From Candidatus Poribacteria bacterium (GTDB lineage: Bacteria; Poribacteria; WGA-4E; PCPOR2b): DNA of 47,510 nucleotides. Within the stretch, counting starts at the first letter, position 1, and each line of letters starts with the position of its first letter. Under the pieces are notes generated by a model that was given only the letters and a program-made list of their open reading frames with translations, ran no database searches and had not been told where the DNA came from. Position numbers and translations under genes: made by a program. Of this stretch, positions 24,331 to 32,603 are shown in pieces. The stretch lies in assembly GCA_022826645.1 (NCBI GenBank), contig JAJDUM010000054.1, positions 1-47,510 of the forward strand, written 5' to 3'.

Positions 24331-25482
24331 ATGAAAATTACTGACATTAAACCGATCCCAGTACAGGTCGGACACAGAAATCAACTGGTGGTTAAAGTCG
24401 AAACAGACGAAGGGATCTACGGGTGGGGCGAATCCGGGGTATCCGGGCGTGAACTGGCTGTCGTTGGTGCGATCCAGCATTATCGCGAATTCCTCATTGG
24501 ACGCGATCCCATGCGTATTGGCGGACTCTGGCAGGAGATGTATCGGAGCCAGTATTTTGAGGGCGGACGTATCTTGACCGCCGCTATCGCCGCTATTGAT
24601 ATCGCACTTTACGACATCGCGGGCAAGGCACTCGGTGTACCGGTCTACCAACTGCTCGGTGGGAAACAGCGCGATTTCGTCCCTTGCTTTGCCACCACCT
24701 TTGCCCAATCGGTTGATCAGTTAATTGAGGATGCCAATTTACTGATCGAAAATGGTTGGAATGTCATCCGCACGGCACCAGTTGAAGACACCGATCCAAC
24801 AATTTTTGAGCCACGGGAGTCAATTGCTATAACCGCCAGCCAGTTGACCCAACTTCGGGAAGCGGTCGGTCCTGCGCCCGTCCTGGGTATCGATTACCAC
24901 CACCGCTTGAGTGTCGCAGAAGCCGCATCTTTTTGCCAGCGTATGCCCAGCGGTACCCTCGACTTCCTCGAAGAACCAATTCGCGACGAGACGCCGGCGG
25001 CGTATGAATCTTTGCGCCAGATGGTTGATGTGCCATTTGCAATCGGGGAAGAAATCTCCAGTAAATGGGACTTTCTGCCTTATCTGGAACGGGGGATCAC
25101 CAACTTTGCCCGTATTGACGTTTGTAATGTCGGAGGACTAACGGAAGCGATGAAAGTGGCGAGTTTAGCGGAAACGCACTATATCGACCTGATGCCGCAT
25201 AATCCGTTGGGTGCGATCTGCACAGCAGCCACAGTACACTTAGCCGCGGCGGTTCCCAACTTTGCTTGGTTGGAGGTGCGAGTCTCACCAACAGAAGATA
25301 GCGGATTTTACAACGAGGACGTCTTCCCGATGCAGCCGGAGCTTGAAGGGGATCGTTTCGTGGTACCCAATACGCCGGGGCTTGGTGTTGAGTTCAATGA
25401 AGAGATAGGGGCGAATCAGACCTTTACATTCTGGGAGGCACCGCACTGGAGGCGCCGCGATGGGTCTTACACCAACTGGTAG
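24331..25482 (+). CDS. Enolase superfamily sugar-acid dehydratase (mandelate racemase group)
   Basis: A 383-residue mandelate racemase/muconate lactonizing enzyme family protein, close in motif to galactonate/gluconate dehydratases. Metal ligands are D188 (GIDYHHRL), E214 (FLEEPIRDE) and E240 (IGEEISSK), with H190 next to the first and H290 in DLMPHNPLGAICTAA, the His expected as general acid in the GalD-type branch. The N-terminal capping domain (KVETDEGIYGWGESG) is complete. Such enzymes remove a proton next to a carboxylate and usually eliminate water. The AAGGAAT ribosome site is well placed. Fourth gene of the operon; with a TIM-barrel isomerase and a lactone-type hydrolase it forms a plausible sugar-acid pathway (inference). 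Confidence 0.87.
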   Translation: MKITDIKPIPVQVGHRNQLVVKVETDEGIYGWGESGVSGRELAVVGAIQHYREFLIGRDPMRIGGLWQEMYRSQYFEGGRILTAAIAAIDIALYDIAGKALGVPVYQLLGGKQRDFVPCFATTFAQSVDQLIEDANLLIENGWNVIRTAPVEDTDPTIFEPRESIAITASQLTQLREAVGPAPVLGIDYHHRLSVAEAASFCQRMPSGTLDFLEEPIRDETPAAYESLRQMVDVPFAIGEEISSKWDFLPYLERGITNFARIDVCNVGGLTEAMKVASLAETHYIDLMPHNPLGAICTAATVHLAAAVPNFAWLEVRVSPTEDSGFYNEDVFPMQPELEGDRFVVPNTPGLGVEFNEEIGANQTFTFWEAPHWRRRDGSYTNW

Positions 25483-25523
25483 GTCAGGCTGCTGACAACA
25501 GTCGCCCGTGAGAGGAGGAACTT

Positions 25524-26444
25524 GTGACATTAACCGACAACCAAGTCTCACATCAAACGGTTCGCTGGATCCACGTTACAGATCTACAATTGGGCTTGGG
25601 CAAGTCCGCTGGCAATGATAACGATACCATCGCCCGGAGTCTCATTGAGCAGGTCGTGTCTGAAGAAGCGGATTTCGTCATCAATTCGGGCGATCTTATT
25701 CACGGTGCACACGCGGATCAGACAACCGAAACGATCACGGAGTACTGGTCGGACTATCAGACAACCGTAAAACCTCTTGAGGGGAAGTCGCCCATTCTTT
25801 CTGCCCCAGGCAACCACGACATGACGCGTGAAGATAAATCTATGGAGCAGTACTGCCGGGAAACCGGGAGAGCCGGCCAGCCGTCGTATTACGCAGCGAT
25901 GATTCAAGGCGTGCATGTTGTATGTCTCGATGTCGTTTCAGCACTGCACCGGGGAGGTTTTCCCAGCAAGTCTGAACAAGAAGTGTGGTTGAAGCAGGAA
26001 TTGAACCGTTTATCTCAAGTCAGATGTCTCATTGCGGTCGGTCATTATCCGATTTTTCTGTCCCCCGACTTTTACGGAAGGTTCTCGGATTCGTCCCTAC
26101 ACTATGATGAACGTACCGGGCAAGAGGGAGTACTGCTCCCGATTCTGCTCAAAGCTGGAGTCGATCTCTATCTTTGCGGTCATCTACACACCTATGAACG
26201 GACACGGTATGACCAGTTGACCCAAGTGATGGCCGGTGCCTACGGGGTCGCTTACCCAGATCTGATGCCATATCAACCAAATCAGCACTGTCAAGCTCTA
26301 GACAAACGACAGTGCTACGTTCGCTACACCCTCACTGAGGACTCTATCCATGCTGAGGCGATGTCGCTACAAGGGGCGGTCGTGGACGCTTGGTCACAGC
26401 CGCTTAATCGGGATCAGCGGTGTGACAGCATTATTCGACAATAA
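25524..26444 (+). CDS. Calcineurin-like metallophosphoesterase
   Basis: A 306-residue phosphoesterase. Motifs: D20-x-Q22 (HVTDLQLGLG, where the usual second residue is His), G-D57 (INSGDLIHG), GNHD (APGNHDMTRE), VGHYP and C-G-H-L-H (LYLCGHLHTYERT). All other metal ligands are present, so activity is plausible despite D-x-Q. The start is GTG with GAGGAGG upstream. It is the last gene of the operon, 41 bases after the enolase-superfamily gene, and ends just before REP hairpins. Cytoplasmic. It might dephosphorylate a pathway intermediate or nucleotide. Confidence 0.86.
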   Translation: MTLTDNQVSHQTVRWIHVTDLQLGLGKSAGNDNDTIARSLIEQVVSEEADFVINSGDLIHGAHADQTTETITEYWSDYQTTVKPLEGKSPILSAPGNHDMTREDKSMEQYCRETGRAGQPSYYAAMIQGVHVVCLDVVSALHRGGFPSKSEQEVWLKQELNRLSQVRCLIAVGHYPIFLSPDFYGRFSDSSLHYDERTGQEGVLLPILLKAGVDLYLCGHLHTYERTRYDQLTQVMAGAYGVAYPDLMPYQPNQHCQALDKRQCYVRYTLTEDSIHAEAMSLQGAVVDAWSQPLNRDQRCDSIIRQ

Positions 26445-26460
26445 AACGAAAACCTATACT

Positions 26461-26537
26461 GTAGTTGCCTGATTCATCAGGCTATTGTTGCCCGGCTCAT
26501 CAGGTATAATAAACTGTAGTTGCCCGATTTATCGGGC
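26461..26537 (+). repeat. Two REP-type hairpins upstream of the RAYT gene, plus one decayed unit
   Basis: GTAGTTGCCTGATTCATCAG with GC (26461-26482) and GTAGTT followed by GCCCGATTTATCGGGC (26516-26537) are palindromes preceded by the tetranucleotide GTAG, the hallmark of REP sequences recognised by TnpA-REP transposases (established for that family). Between them an imperfect unit TTGTTGCCCGGCTCATCAGG (26486-26505) has the same form. Confidence 0.7.
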
Positions 26538-26583
26538 GTTGGAACCGCTCGCAGCAATTTTCTGATTCGCCGGAAAGGAATTC

Positions 26584-26751
26584 ATGATGAAGCAAGTTAT
26601 CATCGAAAACCCTGTTATCAATTTCCCCTTCTCTGAACCGCAACGCCACTTCAAATTCGACGAAAGGGGTATCACCAACAAGATTGTCGACAGGCGGCAG
26701 CAGAGTGAGTATTTCACTCCGAATAGGATTATGTCATTTCTCAACAAATGA
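26584..26751 (+). pseudogene. 5' fragment of a type III restriction/DEAD-helicase-type gene
   Basis: A 55-residue frame starting MMKQVIIENPVINFPFSEPQ, then RHFKFDERGITNKIVDRRQQ, SEYFTP. This matches the N-terminal pattern (VIENPxxNxPFxEPxRHFxFxxxGITxxIVExRRPSxYFxP) of large BPTD_3080-type restriction endonuclease/helicase proteins, which normally run to about 900-1,000 residues. The rest is missing: after YFTP the frame ends within 11 codons, overlapping the ATG of the transposase (ATGA at 26748-26751). The gene appears to have been cut at the RAYT insertion. No other part of it lies in the window. Identification rests on motif memory. Confidence 0.6.
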
Positions 26752-27185
26752 ACGCCATCAAAAGTATACGTCTAAGAAATCATGATTACTCAACCAACGG
26801 CTATTACTTCGTTACGGTTCTCACAAATTATCGGCGACCATATCTAACGAAAAATCTATATAAGTTGATCAACACCGCGATCCAAGAATTGAACGAATTA
26901 GAGGGTGTAAAAGTAGACTACGCGGTCATGATGTCCAATCATATCCATCTGATCTTGATATTGAACAACTCTCCGCTCAAATTGGGCGAAACTGTTCGTC
27001 GTCTGAAAGCGAAAACGAGTCAGAAAGCCGGATTGAAGCTATGGCAACCCAATTATTACGAGCATGTGATTCGACACGATCAGGCACTATCACGAATTCG
27101 GCAATACATTGTCAACAACCCTCACGTAGAGCAAATTGAATTCAGGGATTTTTACGACAGCAACAAGCCTAACTGCAAAACGTAA
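26748..27185 (+). CDS. REP-associated tyrosine transposase (RAYT, Y1/HUH family)
   Basis: A 145-residue single-domain Y1 transposase of the TnpA-REP group. It shows the typical opening IRLRNHDYSTNGYYFVTVLT, the HUH motif in VMMSNHIHLILIL (H-I-H) and the candidate catalytic Tyr in the helix LSRIRQYIVNNP. Proteins of this group nick and rejoin single-stranded DNA at REP hairpins marked by GTAG, and they stay as single-copy domesticated genes. Here GTAG-hairpins lie directly upstream (26461-26537) and downstream (27193-27213). The start overlaps the stop of the restriction-gene fragment. No ribosome site other than the overlap is seen, so translation may depend on the fragment's frame. Confidence 0.85.
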   Translation: MNAIKSIRLRNHDYSTNGYYFVTVLTNYRRPYLTKNLYKLINTAIQELNELEGVKVDYAVMMSNHIHLILILNNSPLKLGETVRRLKAKTSQKAGLKLWQPNYYEHVIRHDQALSRIRQYIVNNPHVEQIEFRDFYDSNKPNCKT

Positions 27186-27192
27186 TTATTCC

Positions 27193-27259
27193 GTAGTTCG
27201 GCGATAAATCGCCGCTAATGCCTCGATAAATAGGGAAAACATCGCCTGATAAATCAGGC
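27193..27259 (+). repeat. REP-type hairpins downstream of the RAYT gene
   Basis: GTAGTTC plus the palindrome GGCGATAAATCGCC (27193-27213) starts eight bases after the RAYT stop, again with GTAG. A second palindrome GCCTGATAAATCAGGC (27244-27259) follows without GTAG, and an imperfect CCTCGATAAATAGGG lies between. Together with the upstream set they frame the transposase. Confidence 0.65.
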
Positions 27260-27287
27260 AAATACAGGTCATCAGGAGGACAACGTC

Positions 27288-28091
27288 ATGAATGATCTCG
27301 AACTGCAGCAATATCTGTTCGATATACAAGGCTACTTGGTTATTGAAAATGTCTTGAGCCCCGAAGAGCTTGCAACGCTCAACCAGTTGATCGATCAGCA
27401 AGAACTACCCACACCGGGAAAGGTTCAAAGATTTGGTAGCGCACCAGACGGATCAGGCTTTCTCGATTGGGGAAAACCGTTTTGTGACCTTCTGACTCAC
27501 GATGCGATTATGCCGATCCTCCGATTCCGGTTGGGTGATTCCTTCCGTCTCGATAGGATCTACGGGATGTATATGCGTGACGGGATGCCAAGAGGACGAC
27601 TCCACGCCGATTACGGTGCCACCTCTCCAACCTCCGGTGCACAGCCGGGCGAATACTTCCCTTTCCGCGACAACGCGATCACTAACGGATTTGTCGTGGT
27701 AACATGGGTTTTGTCCGACGCAGGTCCCGACCACGGTGGATTTTGCTGTATCCCCGGCAGCCACAAAAGCAATTTTAAGCTACCACCACAGATAGACGAG
27801 TCCCCCGAAGATGCACCGTGCGTAATCATTCCAAACGCGCCAGCCGGTTCGGCAATTCTATTCACCGAAGCGCTGACCCATGGAACAGCAGCCTGGCGTG
27901 GCAAACACGAAAGACGTACTCTGCTCTATAAATACTGCGTATCTCACATGGTGTGGACCGCCCGGCGCGTACAACCGCCAGCAAATGTAGAATTAACACG
28001 CCGTCAGGAGATTCTCTTCGGTGCCCCCGGAGATCCGCTCCGCCACTTCCCATCGCTATTTGAAGGGTTTGAAAGCGAGCAGGTTGTATGA
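27288..28091 (+). CDS. Phytanoyl-CoA dioxygenase (PhyH) family protein
   Basis: A 267-residue PhyH-family oxygenase. H106-x-D108 (RLHADYGATS) and H198 (ALTHGTAAW) are the iron ligands, and R209 or R210 (HERRTLLYKY) the 2-oxoglutarate anchor. The loop CCIPGSHKSNF (153-163) carries the G-S-H motif common to PhyH. A strong AGGAGG ribosome site marks the start. It overlaps the next gene by four bases (ATGA), so translation is coupled with the GH105 fusion; the pair may act on one glycan or uronic acid product. Third PhyH in the window, divergent from the others. Confidence 0.88.
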   Translation: MNDLELQQYLFDIQGYLVIENVLSPEELATLNQLIDQQELPTPGKVQRFGSAPDGSGFLDWGKPFCDLLTHDAIMPILRFRLGDSFRLDRIYGMYMRDGMPRGRLHADYGATSPTSGAQPGEYFPFRDNAITNGFVVVTWVLSDAGPDHGGFCCIPGSHKSNFKLPPQIDESPEDAPCVIIPNAPAGSAILFTEALTHGTAAWRGKHERRTLLYKYCVSHMVWTARRVQPPANVELTRRQEILFGAPGDPLRHFPSLFEGFESEQVV

Positions 28092-29773
28092 GCAGATCAC
28101 TGGAATCCGCCCTACACAACTTGGCACAAGAACGGTTAGACGCCTCGGACATCAGTTATTGCGGGATAACTAAAAATGGATACCAAATCCCCGTTCTCCT
28201 CCATAAGAGTGCCTACGATTTCAATGGAGATTGTTCCCGAATACTGATCATCGGAGGGATCAACGGAACTGATAGTGATGTCCATCTAGTCCTCGATGTA
28301 ATTGAAACACTTACAAATCACTACAATAACTTCAACGCGCTGTCAATTAGCTATATTCCCTGTCTGGACTGCGATGCATATATAAGCAATCCACAGGCAC
28401 CTCAAACTGAAGGGAAATTGACGCACGGATTCCCACCCGACGGAAACTACTTTTTTGATTCAGAAGTACCGGAGAGCAGATACATTTGGCGGTGGGTGTC
28501 TTACCAAGCTCCCGATCTAGTGATTGAGCTCGCCCTTGGCGAATCAATCCAGATTGAATCCAACGAGGCTGCTCCTGCTTTCATCACCGATATGGATACA
28601 GTGAGGTCTGTTTCGGACGATAGTCTAATCGGAGCGCTGGGTCGGAAACATGAGTCCAATTTGGGACCGATACCCGGAGTCAGAATCACAGGAACAAGCG
28701 AACAAGTTGTATCAAAGACAGTCGAACTATTGCACAAAGCGGCAGATTTGAGAGACACGGATCAACCTTCATCGAGCCATGCCGCAGCTGCAATCCGCAG
28801 ACGAAGGGACCGAACCGCACAGGAGGTGAGTGAGGCATTAGCGTCACAGTTTGGGTATAAACTTGATTCCCCGATTAACTACATCCAAGGGGTCGGTGTG
28901 AGCGGCAGGATTCGATTGGCGGAACGTAAGAACCAAGTAGTGCCTGATGATATCCTTCAGCTTGTTGACCCCTACGTTGCCGACCCTCCTACCAGTTTCG
29001 GCGCTGCCCCCGGTTCCGCTTCGCTTGCTGGAGCAGTATGGGCAGACGATCTGTTCCGAGTAACCAAAGACCCAAGATATAAAAACTACCTCTTAGATCT
29101 GACAAATCGGTTTGATTTGAGTGGCTCAAATCCTCCTGCACCCGCAGATCCGAAGTGGAGAACCGAGGATATGTTCATGCTTGGGTCAACAATGGGGAGG
29201 AGTTATGCGTTGACCCAAGAGACGCAATATCTGGATATCCTGACCAATTTCCTCGTCGAAATGGGCACACAACAGATCTCAGGGTTGTACTGGCACGATA
29301 GAGAAACCCCTTTCTACTGGGGCAGAGGGAACGGATTTGCCGTTCTGGGGCTTGCAGAGACGTTGACCTATCTGCCGCAATCTCATCCCCTATACGTCGA
29401 TATACTTTTGATGTATCGGAAACTAGTGAACGGGTTGCTAAAATACCAGAACCCATCGGGTTGCTACCACCAAGTCATTACGTTACCCGGTAGCTATCAA
29501 GAACTTACAAGTACCTGCATGATCGGCTACGGGATTGCCAGAGGAATTAAATTGGGATTGTTGGATCAATCCTATCTCCCAACCCTAAAATCTCTATGGA
29601 ACGGAACCAAAGCGAGGATCACCGAATCGGGCGATGTCGTTGATGGATGTACGGGAACAGGCGCATTAGAAACAGAACACGACTACATCGTTAGAGAGGC
29701 ACTGAGCGGTTATGACGACCGTACAGGCAGCCTAGCACTGTGGTTCGCCGTTGAGATGATGCAGTTCGATTAG
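28088..29773 (+). CDS. Degenerate M14 carboxypeptidase domain fused to GH105-like hydrolase
   Basis: A 561-residue two-domain protein. Residues 1-225 resemble an M14 zinc carboxypeptidase/AstE-like fold: ILIIGGINGTDSD is the M14 first metal motif (usually GGIHGDE), but both zinc ligands are changed (H to N, E to D), so this half should not bind zinc normally. Residues 250-560 look like GH105/GH88 unsaturated glucuronyl/rhamnogalacturonyl hydrolases, with W-R-T-E-D-M-F-M (near 358-365), FYWGRGNGFAVLG (near 410-422) and TSTCMIGYGIARGIKLG. There is no signal peptide. It overlaps PhyH by four bases. Known GH105 enzymes cleave unsaturated uronic acids released by polysaccharide lyases. The first half could be a binding or docking module (inference). 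Confidence 0.72.
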   Translation: MSRSLESALHNLAQERLDASDISYCGITKNGYQIPVLLHKSAYDFNGDCSRILIIGGINGTDSDVHLVLDVIETLTNHYNNFNALSISYIPCLDCDAYISNPQAPQTEGKLTHGFPPDGNYFFDSEVPESRYIWRWVSYQAPDLVIELALGESIQIESNEAAPAFITDMDTVRSVSDDSLIGALGRKHESNLGPIPGVRITGTSEQVVSKTVELLHKAADLRDTDQPSSSHAAAAIRRRRDRTAQEVSEALASQFGYKLDSPINYIQGVGVSGRIRLAERKNQVVPDDILQLVDPYVADPPTSFGAAPGSASLAGAVWADDLFRVTKDPRYKNYLLDLTNRFDLSGSNPPAPADPKWRTEDMFMLGSTMGRSYALTQETQYLDILTNFLVEMGTQQISGLYWHDRETPFYWGRGNGFAVLGLAETLTYLPQSHPLYVDILLMYRKLVNGLLKYQNPSGCYHQVITLPGSYQELTSTCMIGYGIARGIKLGLLDQSYLPTLKSLWNGTKARITESGDVVDGCTGTGALETEHDYIVREALSGYDDRTGSLALWFAVEMMQFD

Positions 29774-30071
29774 CTTGCTCTTAGAGGGTGCACGATTCGT
29801 CCACTAGCGAAATGTTGTATTCATTAACCCAACCGACGATCAAAGGCGAAAATGGGGCAGACCGCCTCAGCCCGACCGCCTCATACATGCTCTTATTTGA
29901 CCCTAAAGCTGCTTTCGATGACAGGTGTCAACGGAATTTTCTCAGCACCAAAATCCTTAAGACAGTGCCATTTATGTGGTCTTATCAAAACAGCTTATGT
30001 GGTTTAGTGCACACACTGCAATCCACAGGCCCGCGCATCTGTACCTACCACCAACGAATGGTTTTGGAATA
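29774..30071. other. Intergenic stretch with no recognisable gene
   Basis: Bases 29774-30071 hold an open frame (from 29788) without ribosome site or coding character, and no repeats that I recognise. It probably belongs to the decayed region that ends in the alpha-2-macroglobulin remnant. Confidence 0.4.
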
Positions 30072-30447
30072 AATCCCTGCTTGCTATTCAGTGTGTATCG
30101 TCATCTCTCAACGCCCCATCTTACCCATTCGATCAGTTGGCACTCAAATTGCCTGCATAGTTTGTCAAATCCGACGACCGTATCGGCATCTTTAAGGTGA
30201 CTGCGCGTGATACCTACCGGCGTTGGTACCGAGCGACGCAGTGGGTTATAAGCACTGACATCGGTATTATGAACGAGCGACGGAGGGGTTGTGGGTGTGG
30301 GGTCACTCGCTCTCTTTGCTGAATCCGATTCCCAATACGCAAATTGAACTGATTAGCCATAACGATCGAACGTTGCTGAGTGACAGCACCAATTCGGCTA
30401 CTCAAAGCCGTATACCCAACAGTTATAAGTACGCTAGGGAGACCTAA
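30072..30447 (+). pseudogene. Alpha-2-macroglobulin-like gene fragment, frameshifted
   Basis: Two frames, read together, give protein-like sequence typical of bacterial alpha-2-macroglobulin MG domains. Frame 1: PFDQLALKLPA, a TAG stop at 30158, then VKSDDRIGIFKVTARDTYRR and WYRATQWVISTDIGIM to about 30275. After a shift (about 30275): EGLWVWGHSLSLLNPIPNTQ, IELISHNDRTLLS, ending at TAA 30445. The order of the pieces GIFKV-x-ARD, TQWVISTDIGI, L-x-VWxxSL-x-x-L-x-P-x-x-x-x-x-IELIS fits MG2-MG3 of large protease-trap lipoproteins. Only about 120 residues remain of 1,500 or more, so it is dead. The VIT gene starts two bases later. Identification from motif memory; moderate. Confidence 0.55.
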
Positions 30448-30449
30448 CG

Positions 30450-32603
30450 ATGTCCAATCAAAACCAATTAAGCAATTCAATGACAGAGAACCACCAAAAA
30501 ACGAACGCTGATAAAAAATCAAGCGTGGCTATGCTCCTATTAGGAGTTCTCTACCCCGCAGGCGTCATCGGCTTTGAACTGGTGACCCGTATGTGTGCGA
30601 AAATTTTATTCAATCCGATCCCGACGATTTGGCATGTGCTGTTAGTGAGTTTGGTGCCGGCGGCAAATGGCTTTATCTGGTGGAGATTGAATGGGGCATT
30701 GAACCAACACACACGGCTGTTAGCATTTCTTGGTGCAACTGCTATTGGTATCGCCGCATTTTACATGCTTCTCTTTTTGCCAATATTTCCAATGGCGGTG
30801 TTCGCTGTGGTGTTTTACGGTATCGGTTTGCTTCCGCTGGCACCGCTCGTTTCGCTCATTACCGCAAGTCTTCTATACAAGCGGTTGCGTAAACGAGAAC
30901 CTACAAAGATGGAACCTCAGAAATCACCCTTATGGAAAGGGCTTACTGTGGCATTTGGTCTGCTGATCCTCTTGGAGTTACCCACGACAGTTACAAAAAT
31001 AGGCATCCGATGGGCGACCGCGCCCTCAACAGAAGCCAACAGACGAGGCGTTCAGTTATTACGTAGGTTTGGCGACGAAGATGCCTTACTACGCTACTGT
31101 TATAGTCGTACGGGTCTAGCGGGCGGCCCCTGGAGCCTCATCGCATCGCTTCTCCACATCAACGGAAAACATATCCCAACGCCGAAGATACGTGAAGTTT
31201 TTTACCGCGTGACAGGTGAACCCTTCAATTCACGACCCAGCCCCTACGATGGGGGCACCTGGCAGATATTGAATAATTTTCAATTTGACCGGAATCAAGG
31301 CGGCACGCAAGTTGGCAGCCGCATCCGAGACCTGTATTTACTATCTTCTCGCATTGATGGTTCCGTTGATGGCGATAGCGCCCTTGCCTATCTCGAATGG
31401 ACGATGACGTTTCGCAATAATGCAACGCGGGCTCATGAGGCACGCGCACAGATTGCCCTGCCGCCCGGCGCTATCGTATCACGCGCCACACTCTGGGTGA
31501 ACGGTGAGGAGCGTGAAGCGGCGTTTGCTGGCAGAGCACAGGTCCGTCGTGCCTACGAAAGCGTTGTCAGGAGAAGCCGAGATCCGTTGCTAGTGACAAC
31601 GCAGGGACCTGAACGGATTCTCGCACAAGCGTTTCCTGTACCTCCCAACGGCGGCACACTTCGCTACCGTATCGGCATAACGGCGCCTCTTGATCTTGCA
31701 AACCTTAATGAGGGACGGTTAATTTTGCCGACTTTCGTTAGTCAGAACTTTAATCTCAGACACGATTTTCGGCATGCCCTTTGGATCGAGGGGAAGCAAC
31801 CCCTAGAGACAAGCGCTCGACTCGCTTTGCACAGCCGCCGCGTCGCACACGACCACTATCGTCTAAGCAGAGAGGTCACAGACAAAGATCTTGCTTCGCC
31901 CAGTGCATTCATTACGGTTGCTCGTGATGCAAGCATCAACACAACGTGGACACTCGATTCGGTGAATGAGGGAGAGTTTGCAATTGTGCAGACGATAGCA
32001 GAGACTACGCCTGAAGTCCCGGATGGTTTAGTCATTGTGCTCGATGGTTCAGCACTGGTCGAGCCATCGGTTCAAGATATTATTGAGGGGTTAAACGCGA
32101 TGCCCAGCGGTGTGGAAGTCGGGTTCATTATTGCTTCGGACACGCTGGCTCAGATTCAGCCTTCAGCGTGGAACGAAAATCAAAAGCGGAGAATTGTCGA
32201 GATGCTGAGAAAACATAGGCTGGTCGGCGGACAAAACAACGTGCCAGGCCTGGCATCTGCGATGCAGATTCTTGAAGCTTACGATCAGGGGACGCTGTTA
32301 TGGATTCATGGGCCTCAACCCGTGCCTTTTGAAAATACCCATGCGATGCTCAATCAAGCGATAGCGCGTCTCGTTAGATTCCCTGACATTGCGCTTCTAT
32401 CTGTAGCCGCCGGTCCAAACCGTCTCTTGAATCAAGCGGAGTGGGCAATGGAAGCGACTGTGATTCCTCGGCTTGGTGATGTCAAAGCAGATCTACGCCG
32501 CTATTTTGAGAAGATGGACGGCAAACAGGCTACATTTGAGATTAAACGAAAGCGAATTCCAGTATACGAGGTAGACCAAGAGCTATCCAGCAACTTACGG
32601 TGA
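30450..32603 (+). CDS. VIT-domain integral membrane protein with degenerate vWA
   Basis: A 717-residue protein: residues 25-145 hold four to five membrane segments (VAMLLLGVLYPAGVIGF; FLGATAIGIAAFYMLLFLPI; VVFYGIGLLPLAPLVSL), residue 170 another, then a large extracytoplasmic part with a VIT domain (AYLEWTMTFRNNATRAHEAR and ALPPGAIVSRATLWVNGEER, the E-A-x-x-x-F-P-x-P pattern). A vWA-like fold follows (VIVLDGSALVEPSVQDIIEG near 528-547), with D-G-S in place of DxSxS, so the metal site is weak. The layout recalls the MSEP-CTERM/TIGR02921-type membrane proteins. The coding end overlaps 62 bases with the convergent membrane-protein gene. A typical ribosome site is not seen (GGGAGACC lies ten bases upstream). 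Role unknown, possibly surface assembly or sensing. Confidence 0.7.
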   Translation: MSNQNQLSNSMTENHQKTNADKKSSVAMLLLGVLYPAGVIGFELVTRMCAKILFNPIPTIWHVLLVSLVPAANGFIWWRLNGALNQHTRLLAFLGATAIGIAAFYMLLFLPIFPMAVFAVVFYGIGLLPLAPLVSLITASLLYKRLRKREPTKMEPQKSPLWKGLTVAFGLLILLELPTTVTKIGIRWATAPSTEANRRGVQLLRRFGDEDALLRYCYSRTGLAGGPWSLIASLLHINGKHIPTPKIREVFYRVTGEPFNSRPSPYDGGTWQILNNFQFDRNQGGTQVGSRIRDLYLLSSRIDGSVDGDSALAYLEWTMTFRNNATRAHEARAQIALPPGAIVSRATLWVNGEEREAAFAGRAQVRRAYESVVRRSRDPLLVTTQGPERILAQAFPVPPNGGTLRYRIGITAPLDLANLNEGRLILPTFVSQNFNLRHDFRHALWIEGKQPLETSARLALHSRRVAHDHYRLSREVTDKDLASPSAFITVARDASINTTWTLDSVNEGEFAIVQTIAETTPEVPDGLVIVLDGSALVEPSVQDIIEGLNAMPSGVEVGFIIASDTLAQIQPSAWNENQKRRIVEMLRKHRLVGGQNNVPGLASAMQILEAYDQGTLLWIHGPQPVPFENTHAMLNQAIARLVRFPDIALLSVAAGPNRLLNQAEWAMEATVIPRLGDVKADLRRYFEKMDGKQATFEIKRKRIPVYEVDQELSSNLR

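Noticed and set aside
29788..30072. 94-codon open frame after the GH105 fusion gene
   Set aside because: No start signal, and composition unlike neighbouring genes; it borders a pseudogene region.
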